Part shown: positions 10,015 to 18,170 of the stretch, piece after piece | Layout: each line of letters begins with the position of its first letter | Numbering within the stretch: position 1 is the stretch's first letter | NCBI GenBank assembly: GCA_020638065.1 | Contig: JACKJG010000006.1 | Span: 62,001-126,000, forward strand | Direction of reading: 5' to 3' | Source of the DNA: Hyphomicrobiaceae bacterium | GTDB taxonomy: Bacteria > Pseudomonadota > Alphaproteobacteria > Rhizobiales > Devosiaceae | DNA length: 64,000 nt | The notes under the pieces: generated by a model | Told to the model about the DNA's origin: nothing | The model's database searches: none | What the model saw: only the letters and a program-made list of their open reading frames with translations | Program-made: the position numbers and the translations under genes

Positions 10015-11313
10015 TTAGAACTGTGCCGTTTCGGTCGAGTGCTCCATCGCAGTGGTCGACGAACGTCCCTGGCTGACGGCCATGGAGACGGCATCGAAAT
10101 AGGAGGTGCCGACTTCGCGCTGGTGGCGCGTTGCGGAGAAGCCATCCTTTTCGGCGGCGAACTCGGCCTGCTGGACATATTGGCTGTAGGCCTTCATGCC
10201 CTCGTCCTTGTAGGCGCGCGCCAGATTGAACGTGGTCAGGCTGAGGTTATGGAAGCCGGCCAGGGTGATGAACTGGTATTTGTAGCCCATCGCACCCAGC
10301 TCGCGCTGGAATTTGGCCATTTCATCCTCGCCCATATGCTTGGCCCAGTTGAAGGAAGGCGAGCAATTGTAAGCGAGCATCTGATCCGGATATTCCTTGC
10401 GGATGGCTTCAGCGAAGCGCCTGGCGTCATCAAGGCTCGGCGTCGAGGTTTCGCACCAGATCAGATCGGCATAGGGCGCATAGGCCAGGCCGCGGGAAAT
10501 GGCCTGATCGAAGCCGTTGCGGACCTTGTAAAAGCCTTCCTCGGTCCGTTCGCCGGTGATGAAGGGCGCATCATATTCATCGACATCCGATGTGATCAGG
10601 GTTGCCGCCTCCGCATCGGTGCGGGCCATGATCAGGGTCGGTACGCCCATCACGTCCGCCGCGAGACGGGCGGAGTTAAGGGTCTTGACCTGCTGACGGG
10701 TCGGCACGAGCACCTTGCCACCCAAATGGCCGCACTTCTTTTCAGAGGCCAACTGATCTTCGAAGTGAACGGCGGCGGCGCCGGCCTCGATCATGGCCTT
10801 CATCAGTTCGAAAACGTTGAGGGCCCCGCCGAAGCCTGCCTCGGCATCGGCGATGATCGGTACGAAGAAGTCGTAGTCGGTGGTCGGCAGGCCATCCATC
10901 TTTTCCATGGTCTGGATCTGGTCGGCCCGCTGCAGCGCCTTGTTGATGCGGCGCACCACCGAGGGAACCGAGTCGACGGGATAGAGCGACTGGTCGGGAT
11001 ACATGTTGCCGGAGGTATTGGCATCGGCGGCGACCTGCCAGCCGCTGAGATAGATGGCCTTGAGGCCAGCCTTGACCTGCTGCACCGCCTGATTGCCTGT
11101 GAAGGTGCCAAGGGTCGGAACGTAATCCTCGGTGTGCAGAAGCTCCCAGAGGCGGCGGGCGCCATTCTCGGCCAGCGTGTATTTGATATCGAGGGAGCCG
11201 GCCAGGCGCGCTACATCGTCGGGAGTGTAATCGCGGCGGACATTGGCCCAGCGGTCCGATGCCCATTCAGGGGCGGGAAACTGGTTGGGGTTCTGGTCGT
11301 TTTTCTTGAGCAT
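10015..11313 (-). CDS. aceA: Isocitrate lyase
   Basis: Cleaves isocitrate to glyoxylate and succinate, the first step of the glyoxylate shunt used for growth on acetate and fatty acids. The 432-residue protein has the signature KKCGHLGGK with its catalytic cysteine, the metal-binding ADAEAGFGG, and NCSPSFNW, all typical of the short bacterial form. AAGGAAAG lies upstream of the ATG. A small gene and then a divergent ScfR/RamB-like regulator follow upstream, so carbon-source control from that intergenic region is likely. No malate synthase gene is adjacent. Confidence 0.97.
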   Translation of the reverse strand: MLKKNDQNPNQFPAPEWASDRWANVRRDYTPDDVARLAGSLDIKYTLAENGARRLWELLHTEDYVPTLGTFTGNQAVQQVKAGLKAIYLSGWQVAADANTSGNMYPDQSLYPVDSVPSVVRRINKALQRADQIQTMEKMDGLPTTDYDFFVPIIADAEAGFGGALNVFELMKAMIEAGAAAVHFEDQLASEKKCGHLGGKVLVPTRQQVKTLNSARLAADVMGVPTLIMARTDAEAATLITSDVDEYDAPFITGERTEEGFYKVRNGFDQAISRGLAYAPYADLIWCETSTPSLDDARRFAEAIRKEYPDQMLAYNCSPSFNWAKHMGEDEMAKFQRELGAMGYKYQFITLAGFHNLSLTTFNLARAYKDEGMKAYSQYVQQAEFAAEKDGFSATRHQREVGTSYFDAVSMAVSQGRSSTTAMEHSTETAQF

Positions 11314-11355
11314 CTGACTAACTTTCCTTGGTAGACGGCCGGCCTTTTCGCCGGA

Positions 11356-11610
11356 TTACTGGGTTCGGCGGATAAAGGTGGCGGCGAGCATCGGCTTGCC
11401 GTCGAACAGGTCGCCAGCGCCGGATTCGCCGGCATGGGTGAAGGTCTGACGGGCGGCCTGACCGGCGATCATGAAGCCGCGGGCTGCCAGATTGTGTTCG
11501 TTGAACTTGCGCATCACCTCAGCCATCGAAGCGGCGATGATGGTGATCACCTCTTCAGCCGGGCTGGTGTGAGACTGGTCGGGTTCGAATTCACGCGTCG
11601 TATGCTGCAT
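11356..11610 (-). CDS. Small protein of unknown function upstream of aceA
   Basis: An 84-residue soluble, mostly helical protein that I do not recognise. The ATG at 11610 is preceded by GGAGGAGGAAAC, a very strong ribosome binding site, so it is well translated; a longer frame to 11667 lacks one. It is 42 bp upstream of aceA on the same strand and is probably transcribed with it from the regulator intergenic region. A role tied to glyoxylate metabolism is inference from position only. Confidence 0.7.
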   Translation of the reverse strand: MQHTTREFEPDQSHTSPAEEVITIIAASMAEVMRKFNEHNLAARGFMIAGQAARQTFTHAGESGAGDLFDGKPMLAATFIRRTQ

Positions 11611-11633
11611 TGTTTCCTCCTCCTGCTGCACAC

Positions 11634-11743
11634 TTGTAAAGATTTGACAAAATGAAAAAATATGCAAGAAAGACAGCGCATTGAGCTTGTAAAGTGGTCA
11701 AACCCTGTCAAGCAGTCCTTGGCGATCTGTAAAGAATGTCAAT
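11634..11743. promoter_or_regulatory. Three TGTAAAG repeats between the aceA and regulator genes (candidate operators)
   Basis: TGTAAAG occurs at 11635-11641, 11688-11694 and 11728-11734, all in the same orientation and each followed by a TGAC- or GTCA-containing half. Read on the - strand the core is CTTTACAA. This resembles the CTTTGCAA core reported for the RamB regulator of aceA in Corynebacterium. The 145-bp divergent spacer must also hold both promoters. Confidence 0.5.
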
Positions 11744-11755
11744 CGGGAGGAGAAA

Positions 11756-13177
11756 ATGGAAGAGAATCAAATCCAGATTGGTGGGCGGATTCGCCGTTTG
11801 CGGCGACAAAAGCGGATTACACAGCAGGACCTGGCCGGCCATCTGGGCATTTCACCGAGCTATCTCAACCTGATCGAACACAATCGGCGATCGGTCACGG
11901 TGCCGATTCTGTTCTCTCTGGCAGGCTATTTCGGGGTCGAACCGGGCGATCTTGCCGAGAGCGACGATCAGCGCCTGACCGGGGATCTGATGGAGATGTT
12001 CGGCGACGATCTTTTTGCCGATACCGATGTCACCAATTTCGACATCAAGGAGTTTGCGCGCTCGCAGCCGGGTGTGGCCCGTGCCGTGTTGCGCCTGTTC
12101 GATTCGCATAGCCGGCAATTGGCAGAGGCCGCGCAAGGGGCGCGTGACGAGGATGGCGATGGTGCCGGTCCCGTGCCGTTTCACCGGGCCACCGACCTGA
12201 TCTCGGATTTTCTGCAGGAGCATGCCAACCATTTCCCGACGCTTGAAGAAGCGGCCGAGCGGGTGCGGGCAGACATTGACAATGCCGCGGACAGTTTCGA
12301 GGCGGGGCTCAGGACCTATCTGATCAATGTGTTTGGAATGGATTGGCGTTTTGCCTCGCTGCCGCATGGCGTGGCGCGGCGTCTCAGCCGGGACGGGCGC
12401 ATGCTCGAACTCAGCGAATTGCTGTCACAGGAAAGCGCCCTGTTTTCGGTCAGCCAGCATATTGCCGGGCTGGTCGCCGCAAAGGAGATTGAGGCGCTGA
12501 TCGGCAATGGCCCGCTCTCCGAGGGCGATGCGCCGGCGCTGGCACATAATGTGTTCGCGTCCTATTTCGCGGCGGCGCTGATGATGCCCTATCCGGCATT
12601 TTTGAAAGCCTGCAAGGAAACGCGCTATGATGTGGACCGGCTCAGCCGCCGCTTTGGAACCAGTTTCGAACAGGTCTGCCACCGGATGACGACGTTGCAG
12701 CGTCCCGGAGCCCAGGGAATTCCATTTCATCTGATCCGCACCGACATTGCCGGCAATATTTCGAAGCGCTTTTCACTGTCCGGCATTCATATCCCCCGGC
12801 ATGCGGGGGCCTGCCCGCGCTGGAATGTTTATCTCGCTTTCCTGCAACCGGGCCGAATCAACACCCAGATTTCGCGAATGCCGAATGGAGACACGTTCTT
12901 TTGCATTGCGCGCTCGTTCGAAAAGGGCGGGCATCGCTATAATGCGCCGCGCCGGCATTTCTCGATCGGTCTGGGATGCGATGTCGCCCATGCCCGCGAA
13001 CTGGTTTATGCGGACGGCGTCGATTTGTCGGAGAACGGGCAGATCACGCCGGTTGGCGTGTCCTGCCGTATCTGTCCGCGGCTTGAATGCGACCAGCGGG
13101 CGCACCCGCCGGCCGATCACCGTTTTCATCTCGAGGACGAAACCCGCGCCGAAAGTCTTTACGCGCGCATCGGCTAG
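11756..13177 (+). CDS. ScfR/RamB-like XRE transcriptional regulator with short-chain fatty acyl sensor domain
   Basis: A 473-residue protein: N-terminal XRE helix-turn-helix (residues about 7-62, with SPSYLNLIEHNRRSV as recognition region), a central region like the ImmA/IrrE-type domain, and a C-terminal DUF2083 domain with conserved cysteines (CRICPRLECDQR). This is the architecture of RamB of actinobacteria and of short-chain fatty acyl regulators. The family controls glyoxylate shunt and acetate or propionate genes, and here it is divergent from aceA. A GGGAGGAG ribosome site precedes the ATG. Direct control of aceA and autoregulation are inferred from context. Confidence 0.88.
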   Translation: MEENQIQIGGRIRRLRRQKRITQQDLAGHLGISPSYLNLIEHNRRSVTVPILFSLAGYFGVEPGDLAESDDQRLTGDLMEMFGDDLFADTDVTNFDIKEFARSQPGVARAVLRLFDSHSRQLAEAAQGARDEDGDGAGPVPFHRATDLISDFLQEHANHFPTLEEAAERVRADIDNAADSFEAGLRTYLINVFGMDWRFASLPHGVARRLSRDGRMLELSELLSQESALFSVSQHIAGLVAAKEIEALIGNGPLSEGDAPALAHNVFASYFAAALMMPYPAFLKACKETRYDVDRLSRRFGTSFEQVCHRMTTLQRPGAQGIPFHLIRTDIAGNISKRFSLSGIHIPRHAGACPRWNVYLAFLQPGRINTQISRMPNGDTFFCIARSFEKGGHRYNAPRRHFSIGLGCDVAHARELVYADGVDLSENGQITPVGVSCRICPRLECDQRAHPPADHRFHLEDETRAESLYARIG

Positions 13178-13269
13178 AGCGGGCAGAACCCAGACCGAGG
13201 TTCGCCTTGCCAAACGCGGTGAGGCGCGTATCAGTGAGGCCGTCGCTTCCGACTGCGAAAGGCCACGAA

Positions 13270-14286
13270 ATGCTGCGCGATTCCAGCATGCCGCAAGGCA
13301 ATGTGCACATAATCCGGATCAATTCCGATAGTCTGAAGGGAAACCTTCTGGGCGATCCGCATGTCCGCGATGTGGCCGTTTATGTGCCGCATGGACATGA
13401 CGGGGCGGGATTGCCGCTTCTCGTCGATCTGGTCGGCTATACCGGGTCGGGTCTCAGCCATATCAACTGGAAGAGCTTCGGCGAAAATGTACCGCAACGG
13501 CTCGACCGGCTGTTCGCGAGCGGCGAGATGGATCCCGCGGTCGTGGCCTTTCCGGATTGTTTCACGAGGCTTGGTGGCAATCAGTACATCAATTCCGCTG
13601 CGATGGGGGATTGGGAGGATTTTCTGATCGCGGAAATGCTGCCGGCGTTGGAGGCTCAGTTCAAGTGCGGAGGCGCAGGAAGGCGTGGCGTGTTCGGCAA
13701 GTCGTCGGGCGGGTATGGGTCTATCGTTCATGCCATGCGGCGGCCAGACGTGTGGTCGGCCGCGGCCTGCCATTCCGGCGATATGGCCTTCGAGATCTGC
13801 TATTTGCCCGACATGCCGCTGGTGCTTCGGGCTTTGGCCAAGAAAGGTGGCTCCATCGAGAAATTCCTCAACGATTTCGAGGCCGGGCCGAAATGGGATG
13901 GCAAGGATATTCACGTGCTCATGGTTCTGGCCATGGCCGCGACCTACGATCCGGACCCCGATGCCTATATGGGCATTCAGCTACCGGTCGATCCCGAGAC
14001 CTGTGACGTGATCGATGCGCGCTGGCAGGAATGGTTGAAATGGGATCCGGTTCTGATGGCCGACGATGCGGACGTGATTGCCAATCTGAAGACGCTGAAA
14101 GGGTTTTGGCTCGATTGCGGCACGGTCGATCAATACAATCTGCTCTACGGCGCGCGGCGCATGCACCGGAAACTCGAAAAGTCCCGCGTGAAGCATGTCT
14201 ATGAGGAGTTTGACGACAATCACTCCTCCATCGATTACCGGATGGACAAAAGCCTGCCGTTCCTGGTCAGAGCGCTAAGCGAATAG
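13270..14286 (+). CDS. Alpha/beta-hydrolase, esterase D-like
   Basis: A 338-residue hydrolase of the putative-esterase (esterase D/antigen 85-like) superfamily. FGKSSGGYGS (GxSxG-type nucleophile elbow) is near residue 140, an oxyanion region reads LLVDLVGYTGSG, and a candidate catalytic histidine lies in DDNHSSIDYR near the C-terminus. No signal peptide is seen, so it is probably cytoplasmic. The start at 13270 is the first plausible ATG in the 90 bp after the regulator gene; 13288 is an alternative. It may be co-transcribed with the regulator. Substrate unknown. Confidence 0.75.
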   Translation: MLRDSSMPQGNVHIIRINSDSLKGNLLGDPHVRDVAVYVPHGHDGAGLPLLVDLVGYTGSGLSHINWKSFGENVPQRLDRLFASGEMDPAVVAFPDCFTRLGGNQYINSAAMGDWEDFLIAEMLPALEAQFKCGGAGRRGVFGKSSGGYGSIVHAMRRPDVWSAAACHSGDMAFEICYLPDMPLVLRALAKKGGSIEKFLNDFEAGPKWDGKDIHVLMVLAMAATYDPDPDAYMGIQLPVDPETCDVIDARWQEWLKWDPVLMADDADVIANLKTLKGFWLDCGTVDQYNLLYGARRMHRKLEKSRVKHVYEEFDDNHSSIDYRMDKSLPFLVRALSE

Positions 14287-14329
14287 AACCCTGCGATTCC
14301 CGCAAACCACACTGAGTGGGCCGGGGTGA

Positions 14330-16138
14330 TCAGATGATCAGGTCGTCGTTGGTCACGTCCTTGAGATCGATTCCCTTGATCTTGATGATCGTTCCCTTGT
14401 CGACAAATTTCACCTTGTCGTCGTTCTTCTTGCCCAGTTCCACGAAATGGGCAACGGCGGCGGCCTTGTTGTTGTAACCAAAGTCACTCAGGTTGATCCG
14501 GTCCTTGCCGTCCTGAAAGTCGTAGATCAGGTTGAGGTCTTCGTGTTTGCCGATGACGAAGATGTCGTCGCCGCCCTCGCCCCACATTCTGTCGTTGCCG
14601 GTGCCGGGGATCAGGGTGTCCTTTTTGGGGCCGCCCCAAAGCTTGTCATTGTCGGCGCCGCCTTCGAGTCGATCGATGCCATCTTCACCCTTGAGGGTGT
14701 CGTTGCCCTGATCTCCCTTGAGGATATCGTTGTCGTCACCACCGAAAAGTGTGTCGCTGCCGCCGCGGCCGGAGAGAATGTCGTTGCCATCGTTGCCACG
14801 AATGACATTTTCTCTTCCATTCCCGGTCACGACGTCGACCTTGGAACCTCCCTTGAAGTTCTCAATGATTGTGTCGGGGCCGACAATGACATTGCCGGTG
14901 CCACCGTCAATGTTCCAGATGGCGCCCGCGGCCAGCTTGGCAAACTGGCGGTTGGTCGCCGAGGACGCATCGAACGTGTCGATACCGCCGGTGTCGAACA
15001 GGGTCATGGCGTAGGGCTGAACGTGGGTCGAGGGCACGCCAAAATCCTTTCTCGGCGTGTTGAGTCCATTCAGGTTGTAGATTGTGTTGCCGGCCTTGTA
15101 GCTGACGGGCAGACCGGAATAGGTTTTCTGGATAGCCAGGATGTCGATCAGCATCGGTGTGATCACATAGCCAAGCGTTGCGTCGACGGTCGTGTTTTCG
15201 TTCTGGTTGAAATAGGACATGACTGATTTCTGCCAGCTGTCATTCCTGGCGAAATTGTTGCCATTGCCATTCACGTCGTAAGTGATGGTGCCATTGTAAT
15301 TTCCAAGATGGCCGAGCCCGAGAGCGTGACCGAATTCGTGCAGAAAGGTCTGAAACACATAGGTCTCGACATAGTTGGAACCGTTCAACTGGTTCTTGTG
15401 GATGTTGATCCGGGCCTGATCGATGAAGGTGTCGTTGTTGGTGTCGAGATCGAATTCGGTGTCGGCGCCGCTTGATTCATCATCCATGATGATGTCGGCA
15501 CCAGCCGAAGAGTTTTCCCGAAACCTCAATCCACTAACGCCGGCCCAGAGCGCCATGACGGCGCGCGCCATTTCCTGACCTGCGGCGGTTAGTCCGTCGA
15601 TGTTGACCGTGATGATTTTGTCGACCGATGTGTCGAACTTGCGCGCGGCCGCGCTGCGATAATCCTCCCAATAGCCGTGGACGAGTTGGTTGACGAACTT
15701 GTTGTCGGACCAGTTGGTGGGCTTGGGCGGCGAAGGGGGAGGCACAACAGCCACATTGAGTTCGTAGTCGAACTGGTGCGTGAAGGCGTCGTTTTCGACA
15801 CCAATGTAGAAGGTCTCATTTGTTGCCGGCGTATAGAAAAACCACTTGTCGTAGGTTTTTCCATCATAAACATAGTCGGTCCATTGGTATGGCGTGACCT
15901 TGGTTGCCCCGGAATCATAAAGTTCAAGGTCCGAGTAATAATCATCGCCGGAATTGGGGACGTGATAGTAGAGGATGCGGTATTTGACACCGGCCTCCAG
16001 ACTGATTTTCACCCAATCGATCCCATTGGGATAGGGCCCGCTGGCGTCTTCGGCATGGCCCACGAACGTATCGCCGACGCCAATTGTGTAGGCGGTCGCG
16101 GTGGTCAGGGCATCGGTGGTTTCAGTGATCGTTGTCAT
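14330..16138 (-). CDS. Serralysin-like secreted metalloprotease with RTX repeats
   Basis: A 602-residue protein without an N-terminal signal peptide. Residues about 1-125 form a pre-peptidase-like beta domain. The metzincin motif HEFGHALGLGH (H267, E268, H271, H277) and a Met-turn SVMSYF give a complete M10B active site. RTX nonapeptides of GGxGxDxLx type fill residues about 450-525 and would bind calcium after secretion. The C-terminus DDLII fits a type I secretion signal. The nearest transporter is 13 kb away at 29616-32697. The start at 16138 was chosen because the frame upstream of it has no family-like content. Confidence 0.88.
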   Translation of the reverse strand: MTTITETTDALTTATAYTIGVGDTFVGHAEDASGPYPNGIDWVKISLEAGVKYRILYYHVPNSGDDYYSDLELYDSGATKVTPYQWTDYVYDGKTYDKWFFYTPATNETFYIGVENDAFTHQFDYELNVAVVPPPSPPKPTNWSDNKFVNQLVHGYWEDYRSAAARKFDTSVDKIITVNIDGLTAAGQEMARAVMALWAGVSGLRFRENSSAGADIIMDDESSGADTEFDLDTNNDTFIDQARINIHKNQLNGSNYVETYVFQTFLHEFGHALGLGHLGNYNGTITYDVNGNGNNFARNDSWQKSVMSYFNQNENTTVDATLGYVITPMLIDILAIQKTYSGLPVSYKAGNTIYNLNGLNTPRKDFGVPSTHVQPYAMTLFDTGGIDTFDASSATNRQFAKLAAGAIWNIDGGTGNVIVGPDTIIENFKGGSKVDVVTGNGRENVIRGNDGNDILSGRGGSDTLFGGDDNDILKGDQGNDTLKGEDGIDRLEGGADNDKLWGGPKKDTLIPGTGNDRMWGEGGDDIFVIGKHEDLNLIYDFQDGKDRINLSDFGYNNKAAAVAHFVELGKKNDDKVKFVDKGTIIKIKGIDLKDVTNDDLII

Positions 16139-16659
16139 GGGTTTATTCGGCCCCACGTCAGGCGCCTGAGTCTTCCCTGTCTTTTGCGTCCGAGATGCGA
16201 AGGTGAATTCGCATTTGATCAATAGAACAGCCGGATTTGAGTAGAAATGCAAGTATTTCCGGAAATTTGTGATGTTGAAACGATCGTCCTGGACAATTCA
16301 AAATGACACGACGAGCCCTGTTTCAGCGCCGGTGTGATGCGCAAGACATTTCCGTTTGAGACCAGTTTTGATGATTTCACTTGCCAAAGCGGTCGTTAGG
16401 CCCCACATAGGCGCCATCACCGGAGCGCGACCCGATATCGGACGCAGCGCCAAAGGGTGATTGAGCTTCTCTTCTTTCCGACCAATCCGGCGAGCGGCGA
16501 GGCGGGTCCGGACAGGGTTCCGGCCGCGACAGTGCGCATGTGTCCAGGTGCGCCGCTGCTCGATCATGTTGAAAACGGACCTTTGCCTTGTGACACATTG
16601 GCAAGGTTCAGGGCTGCGCGCGCGTTGGATTTGCGCCGGCCCGAAATTGAAAGAAGAAG
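16139..16659. other. Intergenic region between the divergent protease and helicase genes
   Basis: 521 bp with no convincing gene. Frames across it overlap each other, lack ribosome sites and show no family motifs. A 7-bp inverted repeat (ATGCGAA/TTCGCAT, 16195-16214) lies in the protease leader. The helicase start is preceded by AAAGAAGAAG. A long leader upstream of a DEAD-box helicase could be regulatory, but I see no defined element. Confidence 0.6.
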
Positions 16660-18066
16660 ATGACTCATTCAAATTTTGCGGGCTTCGGCCTGGCCGATAC
16701 GCTCGTGCGTTCGCTCGCCGATGCCGGCTTCACCAAGCCCACGCCCATTCAGGAAAAAGCGATCCCGGCACAAATGGCCGGCCGTGACCTGCTGGGCATT
16801 GCACAGACCGGTTCGGGCAAAACCGCCGCGTTCAGTCTGCCCATCCTGACAGCTCTGATGAAGCGTGAAGGCAAACGCGCCTCGAGATCGGTTGGCGCGC
16901 TCATTCTGGCGCCGACCCGTGAACTGGCGGTTCAGATCAACGACATGATCCGGACCTATGTCGGACGCGGACATCTCAGTTCCGTGCTGGTTCTGGGCGG
17001 CATGTCCCGGCAGTCGCAAATCAACAAGCTGGCGCGCGGCGCCGACGTGGTCGTGGCGACGCCGGGCCGGTTGGCCGACCTTCTTGACGAGCGGAAACTG
17101 CGGCTCGATCTCACGCAGCATCTCGTGCTCGATGAAGCGGACCGGATGCTCGATATGGGCTTTATCGCGCCGATCAGAAAGATTGCTTCAGCCTGCGCGC
17201 AAGATCGGCAAACGGTGATGTTTTCGGCCACCATGCCGCCGGAAATCGCCAAACTTGCCGCAAGCCTGCTCAACGATCCGGTGCGGGTCGAGGTTGCGCC
17301 GCAGGGCACCACCGTCGATGCGATCGAGCAAAAGATCATTCTCTCGGGTTCCAAGCTCAAACGATCGGTTCTCAATGGGCTGCTCGAGGATGAGGGGCTG
17401 AGCCGGGTCATCGTTTTTGCGCGGACCAAACATGGCGCAGACAAGGTGGCCAAGGGGCTTGATCTCGACGGGCACAAGGTCGCGGCCATTCACGGCAACA
17501 AGAGCCAGAATGCCCGACAGTCGGCGCTCCGGTCGTTCCGCGATGGTCATGTGCGGCTTCTGGTCGCCACCGACATTGCCGCGCGCGGAATCGATGTGCC
17601 CGATATCAGTCACGTCATCAATTACGACCTGCCCGACGAAGCGGAGAATTATGTCCATCGTATCGGGCGGACCGGCCGCAACGGCGCAACCGGGCTGGCC
17701 ATTTCGCTTGTGGATGGGTCGGAACTCAAGAAATTGCGCGATGTCGAAAAGCTCATCCGCAAGACCCTGCCGCGCAGCGGGTCGCTGCCCGAGGGCGCAG
17801 GCACCGAAACTGCGGGTGCGGGCGCTCCATCCAGACGCCGGCCGGGGAACGGACAGAAAAGGCCGGTTTCCGGACGCCGCCGCGATGCCAGTGCCGATGC
17901 TCCCGTTTTCGGCGAGAAAGCCGACAGACCATCGGGTCAGCCCAATCGGCACCATCCCGCAAGCGGAAAAGGTCCGAACCGGAACGGCGCGAGGAAGCCG
18001 CGCTGGAGCACGGCTCGCAAACAGAATGCGGCCGGCCGCAGGGGCAAACGTTCCGGCGCGGCATGA
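16660..18066 (+). CDS. rhlE: DEAD-box ATP-dependent RNA helicase, RhlE type
   Basis: Unwinds or remodels RNA duplexes, usually in ribosome assembly, decay or cold adaptation. The 468-residue protein shows the full motif set: Q motif (GF..PTPIQ), AQTGSGKT, PTRELA, GG, TPGR, DEAD (in VLDEADRMLDMGF), SAT, and HRIGRTGR. After about residue 375 comes a long, basic, low-complexity tail rich in Arg, Gly, Pro and Asn, as in RhlE-type helicases, which probably binds RNA. It is a single-gene transcript ending in a strong hairpin. Confidence 0.93.
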   Translation: MTHSNFAGFGLADTLVRSLADAGFTKPTPIQEKAIPAQMAGRDLLGIAQTGSGKTAAFSLPILTALMKREGKRASRSVGALILAPTRELAVQINDMIRTYVGRGHLSSVLVLGGMSRQSQINKLARGADVVVATPGRLADLLDERKLRLDLTQHLVLDEADRMLDMGFIAPIRKIASACAQDRQTVMFSATMPPEIAKLAASLLNDPVRVEVAPQGTTVDAIEQKIILSGSKLKRSVLNGLLEDEGLSRVIVFARTKHGADKVAKGLDLDGHKVAAIHGNKSQNARQSALRSFRDGHVRLLVATDIAARGIDVPDISHVINYDLPDEAENYVHRIGRTGRNGATGLAISLVDGSELKKLRDVEKLIRKTLPRSGSLPEGAGTETAGAGAPSRRRPGNGQKRPVSGRRRDASADAPVFGEKADRPSGQPNRHHPASGKGPNRNGARKPRWSTARKQNAAGRRGKRSGAA

Positions 18067-18071
18067 AACAA

Positions 18072-18100
18072 TGAGCGTCCCGGTTGCACCGGGACGCTCA
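18072..18100. terminator. Hairpin terminator between the convergent helicase and L,D-transpeptidase genes
   Basis: A perfect 12-bp stem (TGAGCGTCCCGG/CCGGGACGCTCA) with a five-base loop begins 6 bp after the helicase stop. The T run follows only after 9 bp, so efficiency is uncertain; the hairpin could serve both strands. Confidence 0.75.
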
Positions 18101-18170
18101 TGGAATCGCTTTTTGGTCTTGGCGTCTGATGCTCAAATCGGGCCGGCCAGTTTGTCAGGTCAGGCAGACA

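Noticed and set aside
16298..16787. Short frames in the gap before the DEAD-box helicase
   Set aside because: They overlap each other on both strands, have no ribosome site or family features, and one runs into the helicase gene in another frame.
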